Shown: positions 17,894 through 27,020, counted from the first letter of the stretch. The stretch is 64,000 nt of DNA from Alginatibacterium sediminis (GCF_003610775.1 NZ_RAQO01000004.1:372001-436000); one strand, 5' to 3'. Notes: generated from the sequence alone by a model not told the origin. Numbers and translations are program-made.

Positions 17894-18277
17894 ATGACCA
17901 ACAAAAATGACGTTATAGCCCAAAGCGATCCGCAGTCTCGTTATCTATTTTTTATGCAAAGCGCCGTTGATCACCAAGAAATATGGATCCTCAATGATAG
18001 TGATGGCTGCGTTATGTTTAATACTGATGATGAAGACTGTGTACCCGTTTGGCCGAGCCAAGAACATGCACAAGCTTGGGCTGTTGACGAATGGCAGGAT
18101 TGCGAAGCCAAATCAATAGAACTTAAAGTATGGCTGGAACGCTGGACGCGCGGCTTAGAAGGTGATGAATTGGCTGTTGTGGTGTTTCCTAACATAGAAC
18201 AGGAAGGCTACGTAATGGATCCCGAAGAACTAGACGCTGCTTTGCGTAAAAAAATGAACAAACAACAATCGCGTTAA
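17894..18277 (+). CDS. DUF2750 family protein
   Basis: This 127-residue acidic soluble protein starts at the ATG at 17894 behind GGAGAACAAC. It matches the DUF2750 pattern: RYLFFMQSAVDHQEIWIL, then GCVMFNTDDEDCVPVWPSQE, AWAVDEWQDCE, and VVFPNIEQEGYVMDPEEL. The family has no established function that I know. It is transcribed away from the GH43 gene and shares the AraC-operator-bearing gap, but nothing ties it to xylan use. There are no membrane segments and no signal peptide. Confidence 0.85.
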   Translation: MTNKNDVIAQSDPQSRYLFFMQSAVDHQEIWILNDSDGCVMFNTDDEDCVPVWPSQEHAQAWAVDEWQDCEAKSIELKVWLERWTRGLEGDELAVVVFPNIEQEGYVMDPEELDAALRKKMNKQQSR

Positions 18278-18282
18278 GCCAA

Positions 18283-18303
18283 CAGGGCTAAACTTCGGCC
18301 CTG
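18283..18303 (+). terminator. Stem-loop after the DUF2750 gene
   Basis: CAGGGC (18283-18288) pairs with GCCCTG (18298-18303) around nine bases, six bases after the stop codon. Only a weak pyrimidine tail follows, so it is a modest terminator candidate. Confidence 0.45.
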
Positions 18304-18485
18304 ACTTCCTTATAGAAATAATCCCAAATAGATAGACTTGTTTGCACAAGTGAGTAATTACAAGGAAGAGTTTTTAGTTGTCAAACAGCGACATTGAAGC
18401 TTTTACTATTACACCATTAGCAGAATCCACAGGGTGGAAATTCTGATACATGAAGTACATCTGCTTCTAAGCGACGGCACCGATT

Positions 18486-19616
18486 ATGTATACATTAAAT
18501 TTTGATACTGCTGAATTCCTTCGTGAATATTGGCAAAAGAAACCAATTGCCATTAAAAATGCATTCAATGCATTCGAAGATCCCATTTCTGCAGATGAAC
18601 TTGCTGGTTTAGCCATGGAAGATGATATTTCTTCACGAATTGTGCAAACACAAGCTGATGCTTGGAGTGTGGTCCAAGGACCATTTGAGGATTATGAAAA
18701 ATACGGTGAAGATGGCTGGCAGTTATTAGTCCAAGCTGTGAATCATTGGTATCCAGCATCTCAACCACTGGTGGAAGCCTTCCGCTTTTTGCCTGATTGG
18801 CGTTTTGATGACTTAATGGTCTCGTTTGCGACACCCAAAGGCGGCGTTGGGCCACATATCGACAATTATGATGTTTTTATTATTCAAGGCGAAGGCGAAC
18901 GGCGTTGGCAAGTCGGTAATATCGGTGAACATCAGCAGCGCGGCGGTGATAAAAACAGTCCTCTAGTGGACGACTTTGACCCTATCATTGATGTTGTATT
19001 AAGCAAAGGCGATGTACTGTATATCCCACCTGGTTACCCCCATTGTGGTGAGACTTTATCGCTTGCCTTAAGCTATTCGATAGGGTTTAGAGCCCCAAGC
19101 CAACAAGAGCTATTAACTGGACTTGCTGATTCATTAATCGACAATAATTCTGGTGAACAGCGATTTACATCAACTCAAGAGAAGGCCAACAAGGGACTTG
19201 TGGGTCAACAACAGCAACAAGCTATGATGGATATGTTAGCCGAGCTAGCCACTAACCCAAGCCAATATCAAACCATGTTAGGTAAGCTACTGAGTCAAAA
19301 CAGATTTGAACTAGACCTAAATCCAATTGAACAAGCGATTTGCGAAGCTGATGTTATTGAAGCCATCGAAGACGGTGCGAGCATCCAACGTATTGGCGGT
19401 TTAAAGGTCTTGAAACTAGAAGCTGATACACAAGCCCACCTTTATGTGAATGGTGAAGTTATTAATGTTGATGGCATTGATGCTGATATTGTAAGCCTCA
19501 TCGCAAATGAGCACTTGTTCAGTCAACAGCAATTATCAACTTGGGTTAGCCAACCTTCGGTAATGACACTACTGTCTGAGTTTATCAATCAAGGTTGGTT
19601 TTATTTCTCTGAATAA
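18486..19616 (+). CDS. roxA: Ribosomal protein arginine hydroxylase, JmjC type (RoxA/YcfD)
   Basis: This 376-residue Fe(II)/2-oxoglutarate oxygenase has a JmjC cupin core. The iron triad is His124-X-Asp126 in VGPHIDNYDVF and His186 in PPGYPHCGE, the same spacing as in E. coli YcfD (His125, Asp127, His187). The rest follows the YcfD layout: a helical dimerisation region and a C-terminal winged-helix-like domain (VNVDGIDADIVSLI). The E. coli enzyme hydroxylates an arginine of ribosomal protein L16. It appears monocistronic; the 208-base gap before it shows no further gene. Confidence 0.93.
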   Translation: MYTLNFDTAEFLREYWQKKPIAIKNAFNAFEDPISADELAGLAMEDDISSRIVQTQADAWSVVQGPFEDYEKYGEDGWQLLVQAVNHWYPASQPLVEAFRFLPDWRFDDLMVSFATPKGGVGPHIDNYDVFIIQGEGERRWQVGNIGEHQQRGGDKNSPLVDDFDPIIDVVLSKGDVLYIPPGYPHCGETLSLALSYSIGFRAPSQQELLTGLADSLIDNNSGEQRFTSTQEKANKGLVGQQQQQAMMDMLAELATNPSQYQTMLGKLLSQNRFELDLNPIEQAICEADVIEAIEDGASIQRIGGLKVLKLEADTQAHLYVNGEVINVDGIDADIVSLIANEHLFSQQQLSTWVSQPSVMTLLSEFINQGWFYFSE

Positions 19617-19993
19617 TGGTTCGAAAGTGTAGTCGCCACATTCAGACTGTCCTTACTTCTTGGATATGTGGATAAGAAAAGATGAAGACCGGAATGCTGT
19701 AGAGCAAGATGTTGATTAGGCTGTAGTTGTAAAGCAATAGGAAAAGAGCTGACTAGCCACAGTACTTGGATGTTTTTCTTGCTCCTCATCCAAAGAAACG
19801 TAAATTACGACTACTCGAAACTGAATCTAAACTGAAAACGCCATTTACAAGTGACTGCTCTAACTCATTGCTAAGCAAAAGTGGGTTAGGGTGGTTAGCA
19901 TACTTCTGCCCCAAAGTAAGATACGCCTTCTTCAAGAAACAACATTATCGCCAACGCATGGCTACCTTGGCGATATTCAAAAAGCTAGTTCGT
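19617..19993. other. Intergenic stretch with one copy of a degenerate repeat
   Basis: No convincing gene is seen. Bases 19877-19912 (AAAAGTGGGTTAGG at the left, ending in CTGCCCC) resemble the segment at 22771-22804, sharing AAGTGGGTTAGG exactly. Short open frames here lack ribosome sites and family resemblance. Confidence 0.5.
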
Positions 19994-20953
19994 CTATTTA
20001 TGTTCCGAAAACCTAGCGTGATAGGGAGTCAATTCGTTTCCTTCAATTGTTAGGGGGCGGTAGAGCATAGGTCTCCGGCCTCTGATCCAGCGTTTACCGG
20101 TACACATTTCTAGTTCTTCAGCTTTTAGATCGGCAATAACCATATCGTTATCAACGCTATCAGTTTCAGCGATAATTTCTCCATAGGGATTGAGCACCAT
20201 CGCATTACCCGTTCTAACTTCATTCATATCTACCCCAACACCGTTACTAAAGATCAGAAACATGCCATTGTCATGAGCACGAGCGGGTAGCCAACGCATT
20301 AACCATTCTCTTCCTTTTGAGCCTTGCATCTGTGAACGAATCGACTCAGGATCTTGCTTACGGTTAAGCCAAAGTTGGGGATCAATCAACCCCATCGCAT
20401 TTGGGCTGCGAGAGTTCGTTCCACCCGTTTGATGAGGGGCAACAAGGATGTCGGCCCCTAGTAATGCTGTGATTCGAGCATTCTCTACCAAGTTATTGTC
20501 CCAGCAAATTAGAATACCCACACGGCATTCATGTGGTGTATTAAATACAGTATATTCATTCCCACTGGTCATGTGTTTGCTGACAAAGGTATGCAGCTTT
20601 CTGTGTTTTGCTATCTGACCGTCAGGCATCGCCATTACGTAAGAATTATAAAGATTTCCGTCCGTGTCCTTTTCAATTAAACCAACACCGATGCTAAGTT
20701 GATATTTATCTGACATTTTAAGCAACAGTTGAGACGTTTCCCCTTGTGGAATGAACTCGGACAAATCATCGATCTCTGGTTTTTTAAGTTTTGAAACATG
20801 CCAGTAGCCAGTAACACACATTTCGGGGAAAACGATAATTTTTACCCCTTGTTTAGCCGCCTTTTCTGCGTAACTTTGAATGATTGATAAATTGTATTTT
20901 TTGTCGTCAGCATGGTGGTTAAACTGAACAGTGGCAACACGGATATCTTTCAT
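19994..20953 (-). CDS. Carbon-nitrogen hydrolase (nitrilase superfamily)
   Basis: The start at the ATG at 20953 (MKDIRVATVQFNHHADDK) is preceded by AGAGGAA; 319 residues. The nitrilase triad is visible: Glu44 in FPEMCVTGYW, Lys119 in HRKLHTF, and Cys150 in ILICWDNN. The superfamily cleaves amide or nitrile C-N bonds in the cytoplasm. A longer than usual insertion (about residues 165-205, rich in polar residues and Trp) separates the catalytic Cys from the last part of the fold. It is divergent from a LysR gene 92 bases away, which probably controls it. The CWDNN active-site sequence suggests an amidase more than a true nitrilase, but the substrate is unknown. Confidence 0.9.
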   Translation of the reverse strand: MKDIRVATVQFNHHADDKKYNLSIIQSYAEKAAKQGVKIIVFPEMCVTGYWHVSKLKKPEIDDLSEFIPQGETSQLLLKMSDKYQLSIGVGLIEKDTDGNLYNSYVMAMPDGQIAKHRKLHTFVSKHMTSGNEYTVFNTPHECRVGILICWDNNLVENARITALLGADILVAPHQTGGTNSRSPNAMGLIDPQLWLNRKQDPESIRSQMQGSKGREWLMRWLPARAHDNGMFLIFSNGVGVDMNEVRTGNAMVLNPYGEIIAETDSVDNDMVIADLKAEELEMCTGKRWIRGRRPMLYRPLTIEGNELTPYHARFSEHK

Positions 20954-21045
20954 AACGATTCCTCTTCTAGTGAATATCATCATTTTAAAAAGATCCTTTG
21001 ATTCCGTATAATGAATAAAAATCCCATGTTTAATAAGTATATGGA

Positions 21046-21918
21046 ATGGATATTAGTGATTTACGTACATTCTGCCAATTAGCGGAAGATGGTAACTATC
21101 GTGTAGCTTCAGAGCACTTACACATTACTCAGTCAGCTTTAACTAAAAAAATTCAACGCCTTGAGGCTTATTGTGAAGTGGTTTTATTTGAAAGAGGTCG
21201 TCAAGGAGCTAGCCTGACTGCGGCTGGAGTGGACCTTTTACCTGAAGCGCAGCGCATTGTTTTGAGTTTTGAATCTTATAAATCTCTAACCCAACGTGTT
21301 GCCAAGGGAATTGCAGGTTACCTCAATATAGGTTTTGGTATCTCTTCCTATCACCTTGCGCCAGATTACATAGCGAAGTTTAAAAGAAAGTACCCGGAGA
21401 TCCATATCACACTCAACGATATACCATCTCAAAAGCAAACGCAGGAGTTGCTTTCGGGGGAACTTCAGCTCAGTTTTAGTCGGCTTCCAGCCATTGCTCC
21501 GCTGACGGGCGTGAAACTCTCAACGGATTACTTGGTGCTAGCTACGCATAGCAGTCAAATCATCGATAAAAACAAATTGTGGTCTTCATTAGATGCAATC
21601 GATTATCTACAGCTCAATCCGGAACGGGGTATGGGTCTAAGCCAACAAATAAATGGGCTATTAAGGGAACATGAGATAAATCTGAATGTTGTTCAAGAGG
21701 CTGATGATATTCAAACACTGTTGGCGCTGGTATCTGCAAATTTGGGCTTCACCATTGTTCCGGCAAGTGTAAAGCAGATTGCGAATGAACACGTCGCTTT
21801 TTGGAAGCTAACAGGAGAAAACAGCTCGTGGGACGTTGGTATGATTTGGAATGAGCACTTAGAGAGCGCTGCAAAAGGAAACTTCATTCAATATGTAGAG
21901 CAACTTCGGGCTCAATAG
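21046..21918 (+). CDS. LysR-family transcriptional regulator
   Basis: This 290-residue protein has an N-terminal winged helix (LRTFCQLAEDGNYRVASEHL, ITQSALTKKIQRLE, LFERGRQGASLTAAG) and a C-terminal type 2 periplasmic-binding fold effector domain. Divergent transcription from the nitrilase-family gene, across a 92-base gap, is the usual LysR arrangement, so it probably regulates that gene and itself. The Shine-Dalgarno is weak. The effector domain gives no obvious ligand. Confidence 0.93.
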   Translation: MDISDLRTFCQLAEDGNYRVASEHLHITQSALTKKIQRLEAYCEVVLFERGRQGASLTAAGVDLLPEAQRIVLSFESYKSLTQRVAKGIAGYLNIGFGISSYHLAPDYIAKFKRKYPEIHITLNDIPSQKQTQELLSGELQLSFSRLPAIAPLTGVKLSTDYLVLATHSSQIIDKNKLWSSLDAIDYLQLNPERGMGLSQQINGLLREHEINLNVVQEADDIQTLLALVSANLGFTIVPASVKQIANEHVAFWKLTGENSSWDVGMIWNEHLESAAKGNFIQYVEQLRAQ

Positions 21919-21976
21919 CAATGATTTTTGGATGTGTTCTACCTCATGATTGTCGAGAAATGTGCATGGGTGTTGA

Positions 21977-21994
21977 GCTAACTCATTTGTGCCC
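21977..21994. repeat. Copy of an 18-bp element shared with 22787-22804
   Basis: GCTAACTCATTTGTGCCC here and GCTGACTCATTTATGCCC at 22787-22804 match at 16 of 18 bases. Both lie in non-coding DNA on either side of the acetyltransferase gene. The second copy is fused to the AAGTGGGTTAGG block that also occurs at 19879-19890. Confidence 0.45.
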
Positions 21995-22151
21995 CTTTCG
22001 GTGCTAGCCTCACTACTTACACTAGTTCTGATTATTTTTCCTTTTCCCAAATAGAAGTAATGTCGAAGCTAGATGTACGGACATATATTTTGTCGGTAGA
22101 ATACTCTTTCGCGGCTGCACATGAATTTCAGTCCATTTTAGAGAAAATACG

Positions 22152-22583
22152 ATGATTGTAGAAAATGTGCTTCCTGAAAGTTACGCAGAAATGCTTAAGG
22201 TTTGGGAAAATTCAGTCCGAGCAACTCATGACTTCATAACAGAAGAAGATATTGAGTTTTTTAAACCAATTATCATTGAGCAGGCATTTCCTGCTGTCAC
22301 GTTAAGATGTGTGAATAATGAAAGTGGTTCAATTCAAGGTTTCGTGGGTATCCACAACTCAAAGGTTGAAATGCTGTTCATCTTAAATGAGGCAAGAGGA
22401 CAAGGCGTAGGTAAGGTGCTACTGCAATACGCAATAGAGCAGTTAGGTGCAACCAAAGTCGATGTAAACGAACAAAATCCACAGGCAGTAGGTTTCTACG
22501 AGCATATGGGGTTCAAAATAGTTTCACGCTCGCCACTTGATGATATGGGAAAACCTTTTCCAATTCTGCATATGACACTTTAA
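22152..22583 (+). CDS. GNAT-family N-acetyltransferase (YjaB-like)
   Basis: This 143-residue GNAT protein is close in pattern to E. coli YjaB: VWENSVRATHDFITEEDI near the start, FVGIHNSKVEMLFI in the central strands, the acetyl-CoA loop RGQGVGKVLL at about residues 83-92, DVNEQNPQAVGFYEHMGFK, and a conserved PLDDMGKPFPILHM end. Its natural acceptor is not known. The gene stands alone in an otherwise non-coding area flanked by degenerate short repeats, and a perfect 13-bp stem-loop follows. The isolated position suggests a gene that has moved in or survived among decayed DNA. Confidence 0.9.
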   Translation: MIVENVLPESYAEMLKVWENSVRATHDFITEEDIEFFKPIIIEQAFPAVTLRCVNNESGSIQGFVGIHNSKVEMLFILNEARGQGVGKVLLQYAIEQLGATKVDVNEQNPQAVGFYEHMGFKIVSRSPLDDMGKPFPILHMTL

Positions 22584-22615
22584 AGCTCGGTTTGTCGTAA
22601 CCAAGTTTGTTAGAA

Positions 22616-22648
22616 GAAACGCCCAAAGCTAATAACTTTGGGCGTTTC
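22616..22648 (+). terminator. Perfect 13-bp stem-loop after the GNAT gene
   Basis: GAAACGCCCAAAG (22616-22628) pairs perfectly with CTTTGGGCGTTTC (22636-22648) around CTAATAA, 33 bases past the stop. The arm itself supplies three T residues but no longer T-run follows, so it may be a terminator for either strand or simply a strong inverted repeat. Confidence 0.65.
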
Positions 22649-23414
22649 CGTGTACGGTGGGAAATCTCCCTGCAAACATTTGAGATGTCACAACATAAAG
22701 TTTTTTGGGATACTTTTATTAATCCAAATAAGACACGTTTGAGGCAATTTTCTAACGTGTTTCTGTCCAGAAGTGGGTTAGGACGTGCTGACTCATTTAT
22801 GCCCATTGCTTGTTAGGTAGATAGTCCAATAAAACCTTAAAAATTCGCCATCCCCCTTCGCAAAACTAAACGTTTACTAAGCGCTTCTTCAATGCTCTGT
22901 CGAGGAAAACTGAACGTTTAGGTCTGCGCACTTTTTCACTGTTAATATATACAGCCTCTACATTTCTCAAGCTGCTTTTTGTCAAAACGGTCTAGAAAAT
23001 TTGAACGCTGACCATTGATAAAATTGAAAGAAAACCTCAGAGTAGACAATAAGTTAAAGAGAGAGCATGATCCGACTGGCGACTTTACGCTAGGTCACAC
23101 TCTCTGTGATAGGAAGCGTGATCATTGAATGGATAGGAAGCACGTACTTCCTACTTAGTGTTATGTTGCTAGGATGGTTTGTGCAAGGATCTGGTTCACG
23201 GTTATGTTAATTAAAGCAGCTTTAGACCAAAAGCTGACGATCGGAAAATTAAACGCAGACACAATTTTCATATTGTGTGGATAATGTGAATTAGCTTGCG
23301 TATTTACCTAACTTCTGGACATAATTTGTACACCAAAAGAGTAGTTATAACCTAAGGTGCTGCTTCATCGTTTTACCTATTACTCAACTAAATAATTATA
23401 CGGGGAGAATTTTA
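22649..23414. other. Long non-coding stretch with repeat fragments
   Basis: No gene is supported in about 770 bases. It holds the repeat segment 22771-22804 (AAGTGGGTTAGG followed by GCTGACTCATTTATGCCC) and a small hairpin TAGGAAG-CACGTA-CTTCCTA at 23134-23153. A direct repeat of AGGAAGCRYG lies just upstream of the hairpin. The stretch looks like decayed or rearranged DNA upstream of the secreted lectin-like gene. Confidence 0.5.
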
Positions 23415-23942
23415 ATGTACGAAATTGCAAAAATCCTTGGTCTAACAGTGTTGCTTTCGAGTACAGCTAAGGCGGATAACGTTGAGGTGTACGTTACTGA
23501 TTTACTTGATAACACCCAAAATGGGTATTGTCTGGACATTGCGAAAGGTAAAGGCGCGGATGCCAACCCCGCTGATGGTATGCAAGCGCATACATGTTAT
23601 AGCCCGTTAGGTGAAGTTTTAGTTGATCAGGCGTTTGATCCAGCTAAATTCGAAGAAGGCGTCTTGTATATGCCAGAGTTCGATGTTTGTATGCAAGCCT
23701 CGTCGACCGAAATAGGCGCATCACCCGAGTTAACGACTTGCGATGGCTCAGAAGCACAGAGTTGGGTGTTTGATGGTGAAGGTACAATCGCGCCAGCAGC
23801 TGCGCCTGAAATGTGTCTGACGTTAACAGGAGATACGCGCACTGGGAGAAGTGACGAAAATCAAATGAAAGCTATGACTTTAGAGGCTTGTTCTGTTGAC
23901 TTGGCACCTGTTCAGATGTGGTCCAATAGAACTGCCGATTGA
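23415..23942 (+). CDS. Secreted ricin-type beta-trefoil-like protein
   Basis: This 175-residue protein has a probable signal peptide ending at AKA (residue 20), a start preceded by GGGGAG, and a mature part with six cysteines (39, 61, 92, 109, 134, 159). GYCLDIAKGKGADANPADG followed later by QSW (115-117), then MCLTLTGDTRTG and QMW (167-169), are the paired C-L and QxW marks of ricin-type lectin repeats. The fold normally binds carbohydrates. No enzymatic domain is attached, so it is a stand-alone exported lectin-like protein. It lies next to a transposase unit and its acidic, cysteine-rich composition differs from its neighbours. Confidence 0.75.
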   Translation: MYEIAKILGLTVLLSSTAKADNVEVYVTDLLDNTQNGYCLDIAKGKGADANPADGMQAHTCYSPLGEVLVDQAFDPAKFEEGVLYMPEFDVCMQASSTEIGASPELTTCDGSEAQSWVFDGEGTIAPAAAPEMCLTLTGDTRTGRSDENQMKAMTLEACSVDLAPVQMWSNRTAD

Positions 23943-23984
23943 ACTGGACCTCTGCATCGAATGTGGCTCCATACTAATTAAGAA

Positions 23985-24087
23985 ATAACAAGACACCCAT
24001 CGCAATAGAAATAAAAAGCCCCCCATAAAAGGAAAGAACAAGGCACTCATAATAGTGGCACTCACGGAATGATGGTCTAGGCTTAAA
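23985..24087. repeat. Left REP-like cluster of the transposase unit
   Basis: ATAACAAGACACCCAT at 23985-24000 is the exact inverse of bases 27114-27129. Bases 24040-24087 (AAGGCACTCATAATAGTGGC onward) recur in direct orientation at 27019-27066 with a 21-bp identical core, AGTGGCACTCACGGAATGATG. These sequences lie within 130 bases upstream of the REP-associated transposase gene, the expected place for its cognate repeats. Confidence 0.75.
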
Positions 24088-24115
24088 TGATTATTTAATC
24101 AATAAGAGTTCTGAG

Positions 24116-25105
24116 ATGCCAAGGCCACGTAAGGAGCAAGTGAGTTTATCGGATACGCCTTATTACCATTGTATTTCGCGCTGTGTGCGTCGGGCTTTCT
24201 TGTGTGGCGAAGACGTTGTAAGTGGGCGCAGTTTTGAGCATAGGCGGCAATGGGTTGAGGACTATTTGCTTAAACTCGCTGGTATTTTCTCGATAGATGT
24301 TTGTGCCTTTGCGGTGATGAGCAATCATACGCATTTGGTATTGCATGTGGATCAACAACAAGCCCTCAGTTGGTCTATGGAAGAGGTTCTACATCGTTGG
24401 CACTCCTTGCACAAAGGAACTTTACTGACGCAATGTTACCTTAATCCAGAATTACGCCCTAAGCTTGATGCAGTGCAGCTACAGTCTGTTAGGGATACAG
24501 CAGAAATCTACCGTCAACGCTTGTTCGATTTAAGTTGGTTTATGCGCCATCTCAACGAACACATAGCCCGTGAAGCCAACAAAGAAGACCAATGTACTGG
24601 TCGATTTTGGGAAGGTCGGTTTAAATCTCAAGCCTTACTTGATGAAGCTGCGTTGGCTGCTTGTATGGCATACGTAGATTTAAACCCAATCCGCGCAAAG
24701 ATAGCAGACAAACCAGAAACCTCAGCCCACACCAGTGTAAAACAACGAATTAAACAGGCCAAGTACGCCAAGCAGCCTAAAGCTTTATATCCGTTCGTAG
24801 GTAACCCTCGTAATAACATGCCCAAAGGCCTGCCATTTGAGCTTAAAGACTATTTAGCCCTCGTTGATTTAACCGGCAGAGCTATCCGCCAGGATAAGCG
24901 CGGGTATATTAGTGCTAGCCACCATTCAATATTAGAGCGGCTAAACATCGACCAAAGCAGCTGGCTTACGCTTACGACAGGCTTAGAGCAGCAATTCGGT
25001 GCGGTGGTCGGTAATTGCGCGAATATGTTGCTATATAAAAGTGAGCATAAACACCAACGCCTGCATGGTATGGGCGCCGCCAAGCGACTACTGAACAGCG
25101 CTTAA
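24116..25105 (+). CDS. REP-associated (Y1/HUH family) transposase
   Basis: This 329-residue protein has the transposase IS200-like fold: TPYYHCISRCVRRAFL near the N-terminus, MSNHTHLVLHV with His71-X-His73 as the metal-binding HUH pair, and GRFWEGRFKS at about 162-171. In compact members such as E. coli TnpA-REP a tyrosine lies a few residues before the GxLWxGR block. Here that position reads REANKED with Ala154, so the nucleophile may be another residue such as Tyr132, or be lost. Such proteins process REP hairpins as single-stranded DNA. Matching REP-like repeats flank the gene and the following one. The C-terminal 130 residues are an extension seen in marine relatives. Confidence 0.88.
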   Translation: MPRPRKEQVSLSDTPYYHCISRCVRRAFLCGEDVVSGRSFEHRRQWVEDYLLKLAGIFSIDVCAFAVMSNHTHLVLHVDQQQALSWSMEEVLHRWHSLHKGTLLTQCYLNPELRPKLDAVQLQSVRDTAEIYRQRLFDLSWFMRHLNEHIAREANKEDQCTGRFWEGRFKSQALLDEAALAACMAYVDLNPIRAKIADKPETSAHTSVKQRIKQAKYAKQPKALYPFVGNPRNNMPKGLPFELKDYLALVDLTGRAIRQDKRGYISASHHSILERLNIDQSSWLTLTTGLEQQFGAVVGNCANMLLYKSEHKHQRLHGMGAAKRLLNSA

Positions 25106-25619
25106 CTTTTTCTAACGACAGTCTTCTTGCAGTTCTAACAAACATGAGTCCACTTACTGTGGCTTAGATACAACAAAGGAGGCTAAATTCAGAAAGAGTG
25201 ACGATTTCCTGGTCCTCGTCAGAGGTCTTCATGGTCTAAAGGACAATTGTTTTTGAGGAAGTGCTGTACTAACTTATCATGGGTGTCTTTTTAACTTCTT
25301 TTTTAACTTTCTTTTAACTGCCATTTGTAACTATTAGTTGCTAACTATTTTTTAAATAATTTTGTACTAACTTATTCTGTTTTATTAATTCTTGCTAGCT
25401 TATTCTTGGCTGTCTTGTTAATTCTCTGTCTTGTTAATTTCTTTTAATTCCTATAGAACGTCGACTCTTATAATAAGGAGTATTTGTGTCCAATAAATTT
25501 ACAGATCAAATTGTATTTAATCGTTCAATAAATTAAAGCACTGATAATAATGAACTTTAAACTCATGGCCTGATCTTTGCGTTAGTCTCGAACTTCTAGC
25601 CTTGTACAAAGTTTACTTT
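25106..25619. other. Non-coding T-rich stretch between transposase and surface-protein genes
   Basis: No gene is supported. ATGGGTGTCTT at 25279-25289 is another copy of the REP-like core. It is followed by a strongly T-rich tract to about 25450, built from variants of TTTTAAC and TTGTTAATT. The region may contain the transposase terminator and the promoter of the next gene. Confidence 0.5.
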
Positions 25620-27020
25620 ATGCATTTATTGCCGTTAAGACAGTTCAAAATAAACCTTTTTCACAAGAGCAAATTCCGAATGGTTTTCGGAGTCTTGTTA
25701 AGTAGTTTGTTTATTAACAATCCAGCAGCTAGCGCTGTTCCAAACTCTTGTAAGGTGCAATTAGCAGTTGGGAATTCGTATAATTTAACTCTCCCTGACG
25801 AGCAATGCTATGATTCTATCAATTTAGGTAGCTACGCTACTTTAACGATTGAGAGTAACGTTGAGGTTTACTCATCCTTAGATTTGGGCGCATATTCACA
25901 CCTTAATATTCGTGGATCACATGCTCGTTTAATCAATTATGGTGAAGCATACTTGGGTGATATGTCCTTAGTAAGCAACTTTGATAGTTTTGATAACTTT
26001 GGCGATTTACACTTCTCCTATTCAGCCAAATTGGAGAATTTTAGTTCGAGTATTTTCCTAAATACCAACCGCGTTACGATGGATTTTATGTCGTCAGTTG
26101 TGAATGATGGACGAGTGATTAATCAAGGCGAACTCTCTATCCGTGGGAATATTCAGAATAACTACGGAGCTAGCTTTATTAATCAGGGACAACTGATTAA
26201 AGAAGATATTGGAGTGTTTGAAAATCGTGGTCTCTTTGTTAATCAAGGCGAGATACGCTCCAACGGAACACCGCTAGAGCCTTGGAAAAATACAGGAACG
26301 TTTGAGAACATGGGTTCCTTTTTGACTAATAACTTAGATCAAATTACAAATGAAGGAGAGTTTAGGAATACAGGTTTGTTCATTCTTGAGCAAGGTGGTC
26401 GGTTCCAAAACCAAGGTAGCTTTGTAAATTCAGGCGATCTAGTCATCAATGGTCAATTTGATGGTTCCGGTCTGCTGCGTATGCAATCAGGGAATTTGAA
26501 AGGCAGTGGGCTAGTTGAGGCAGATATCTTTGTTGACAGTAACTCAACACTTAAACCGGGGGATTCAATCGGAACCTTGGATATTCATGGTGATCTAGCA
26601 TTGGCTGGATTACTCGAAATAGAAATCGCCAGTGCTTCTAGCTATGACACACTGAATGTTGGCGGTCTTTTGAGTCTTTTTGACACAAGCAGTTTTTCTT
26701 TTTTGCTCGATGAGCATCACCAAATCAGCGATGGGACATCTTTTGCATTTATTAAGGCCGATGGCTTTGATTTTTTTGAATATTCTAGCTTTGAAAAGTA
26801 CTTTGAGAAATTCAGTAGCAACTTTTTTGTTCACAATCTGGATTCAAATTTAAACTGGAAGATTCGGCATAAAAACGACTCGCTTTTTATCGATTTTTTG
26901 ACTTTTCAAGTACCTGTTTCTCAGGTTTCAGAGTCTAGTACTTCAATATTGCTACTAATCGCAGTGTTGTGTCTGATACGCAGACCCAAAAATATGAGTT
27001 CTAAAACACAAAGACACTAA
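25620..27020 (+). CDS. Secreted repeat protein with PEP-CTERM-like C-terminal sorting signal
   Basis: The ATG at 25620 gives 466 residues; a TTG at 25602 and an ATG at 25680 are alternatives. The signal peptide ends near NPAASA. The body has many short repeats of the form N-x-G-x-F/L-x-N-x-G (such as FENRGLFVNQGE, FRNTGLFI, FQNQGSFVNSGDL) and a late PGDSIGTLDIHGDL segment, consistent with a beta-helix. The C-terminus reads VPVSQVSESSTS, then a hydrophobic stretch ILLLIAVLCLI and RRPK. This is the tripartite layout of PEP-CTERM substrates, but with SES instead of the usual PEP. It is probably exported and processed by an exosortase encoded elsewhere. It lies inside the REP-flanked unit. Confidence 0.8.
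   Translation: MHLLPLRQFKINLFHKSKFRMVFGVLLSSLFINNPAASAVPNSCKVQLAVGNSYNLTLPDEQCYDSINLGSYATLTIESNVEVYSSLDLGAYSHLNIRGSHARLINYGEAYLGDMSLVSNFDSFDNFGDLHFSYSAKLENFSSSIFLNTNRVTMDFMSSVVNDGRVINQGELSIRGNIQNNYGASFINQGQLIKEDIGVFENRGLFVNQGEIRSNGTPLEPWKNTGTFENMGSFLTNNLDQITNEGEFRNTGLFILEQGGRFQNQGSFVNSGDLVINGQFDGSGLLRMQSGNLKGSGLVEADIFVDSNSTLKPGDSIGTLDIHGDLALAGLLEIEIASASSYDTLNVGGLLSLFDTSSFSFLLDEHHQISDGTSFAFIKADGFDFFEYSSFEKYFEKFSSNFFVHNLDSNLNWKIRHKNDSLFIDFLTFQVPVSQVSESSTSILLLIAVLCLIRRPKNMSSKTQRH

Noticed and set aside
22790..22820. Possible integron attC site after the GNAT gene (GTTAGGT)
   Set aside because: Only a single core-like heptamer is seen. No matching inverse core or imperfect hairpin of the right size could be found around the gene.
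24850..25083. Minus-strand frame inside the transposase gene
   Set aside because: It is a shadow of the transposase coding frame with no ribosome site and no recognisable sequence.
25289..25450. CRISPR-like or tandem repeat tract
   Set aside because: The T-rich tract has only loose, irregular repetition and no spaced unit, so it is low-complexity DNA.
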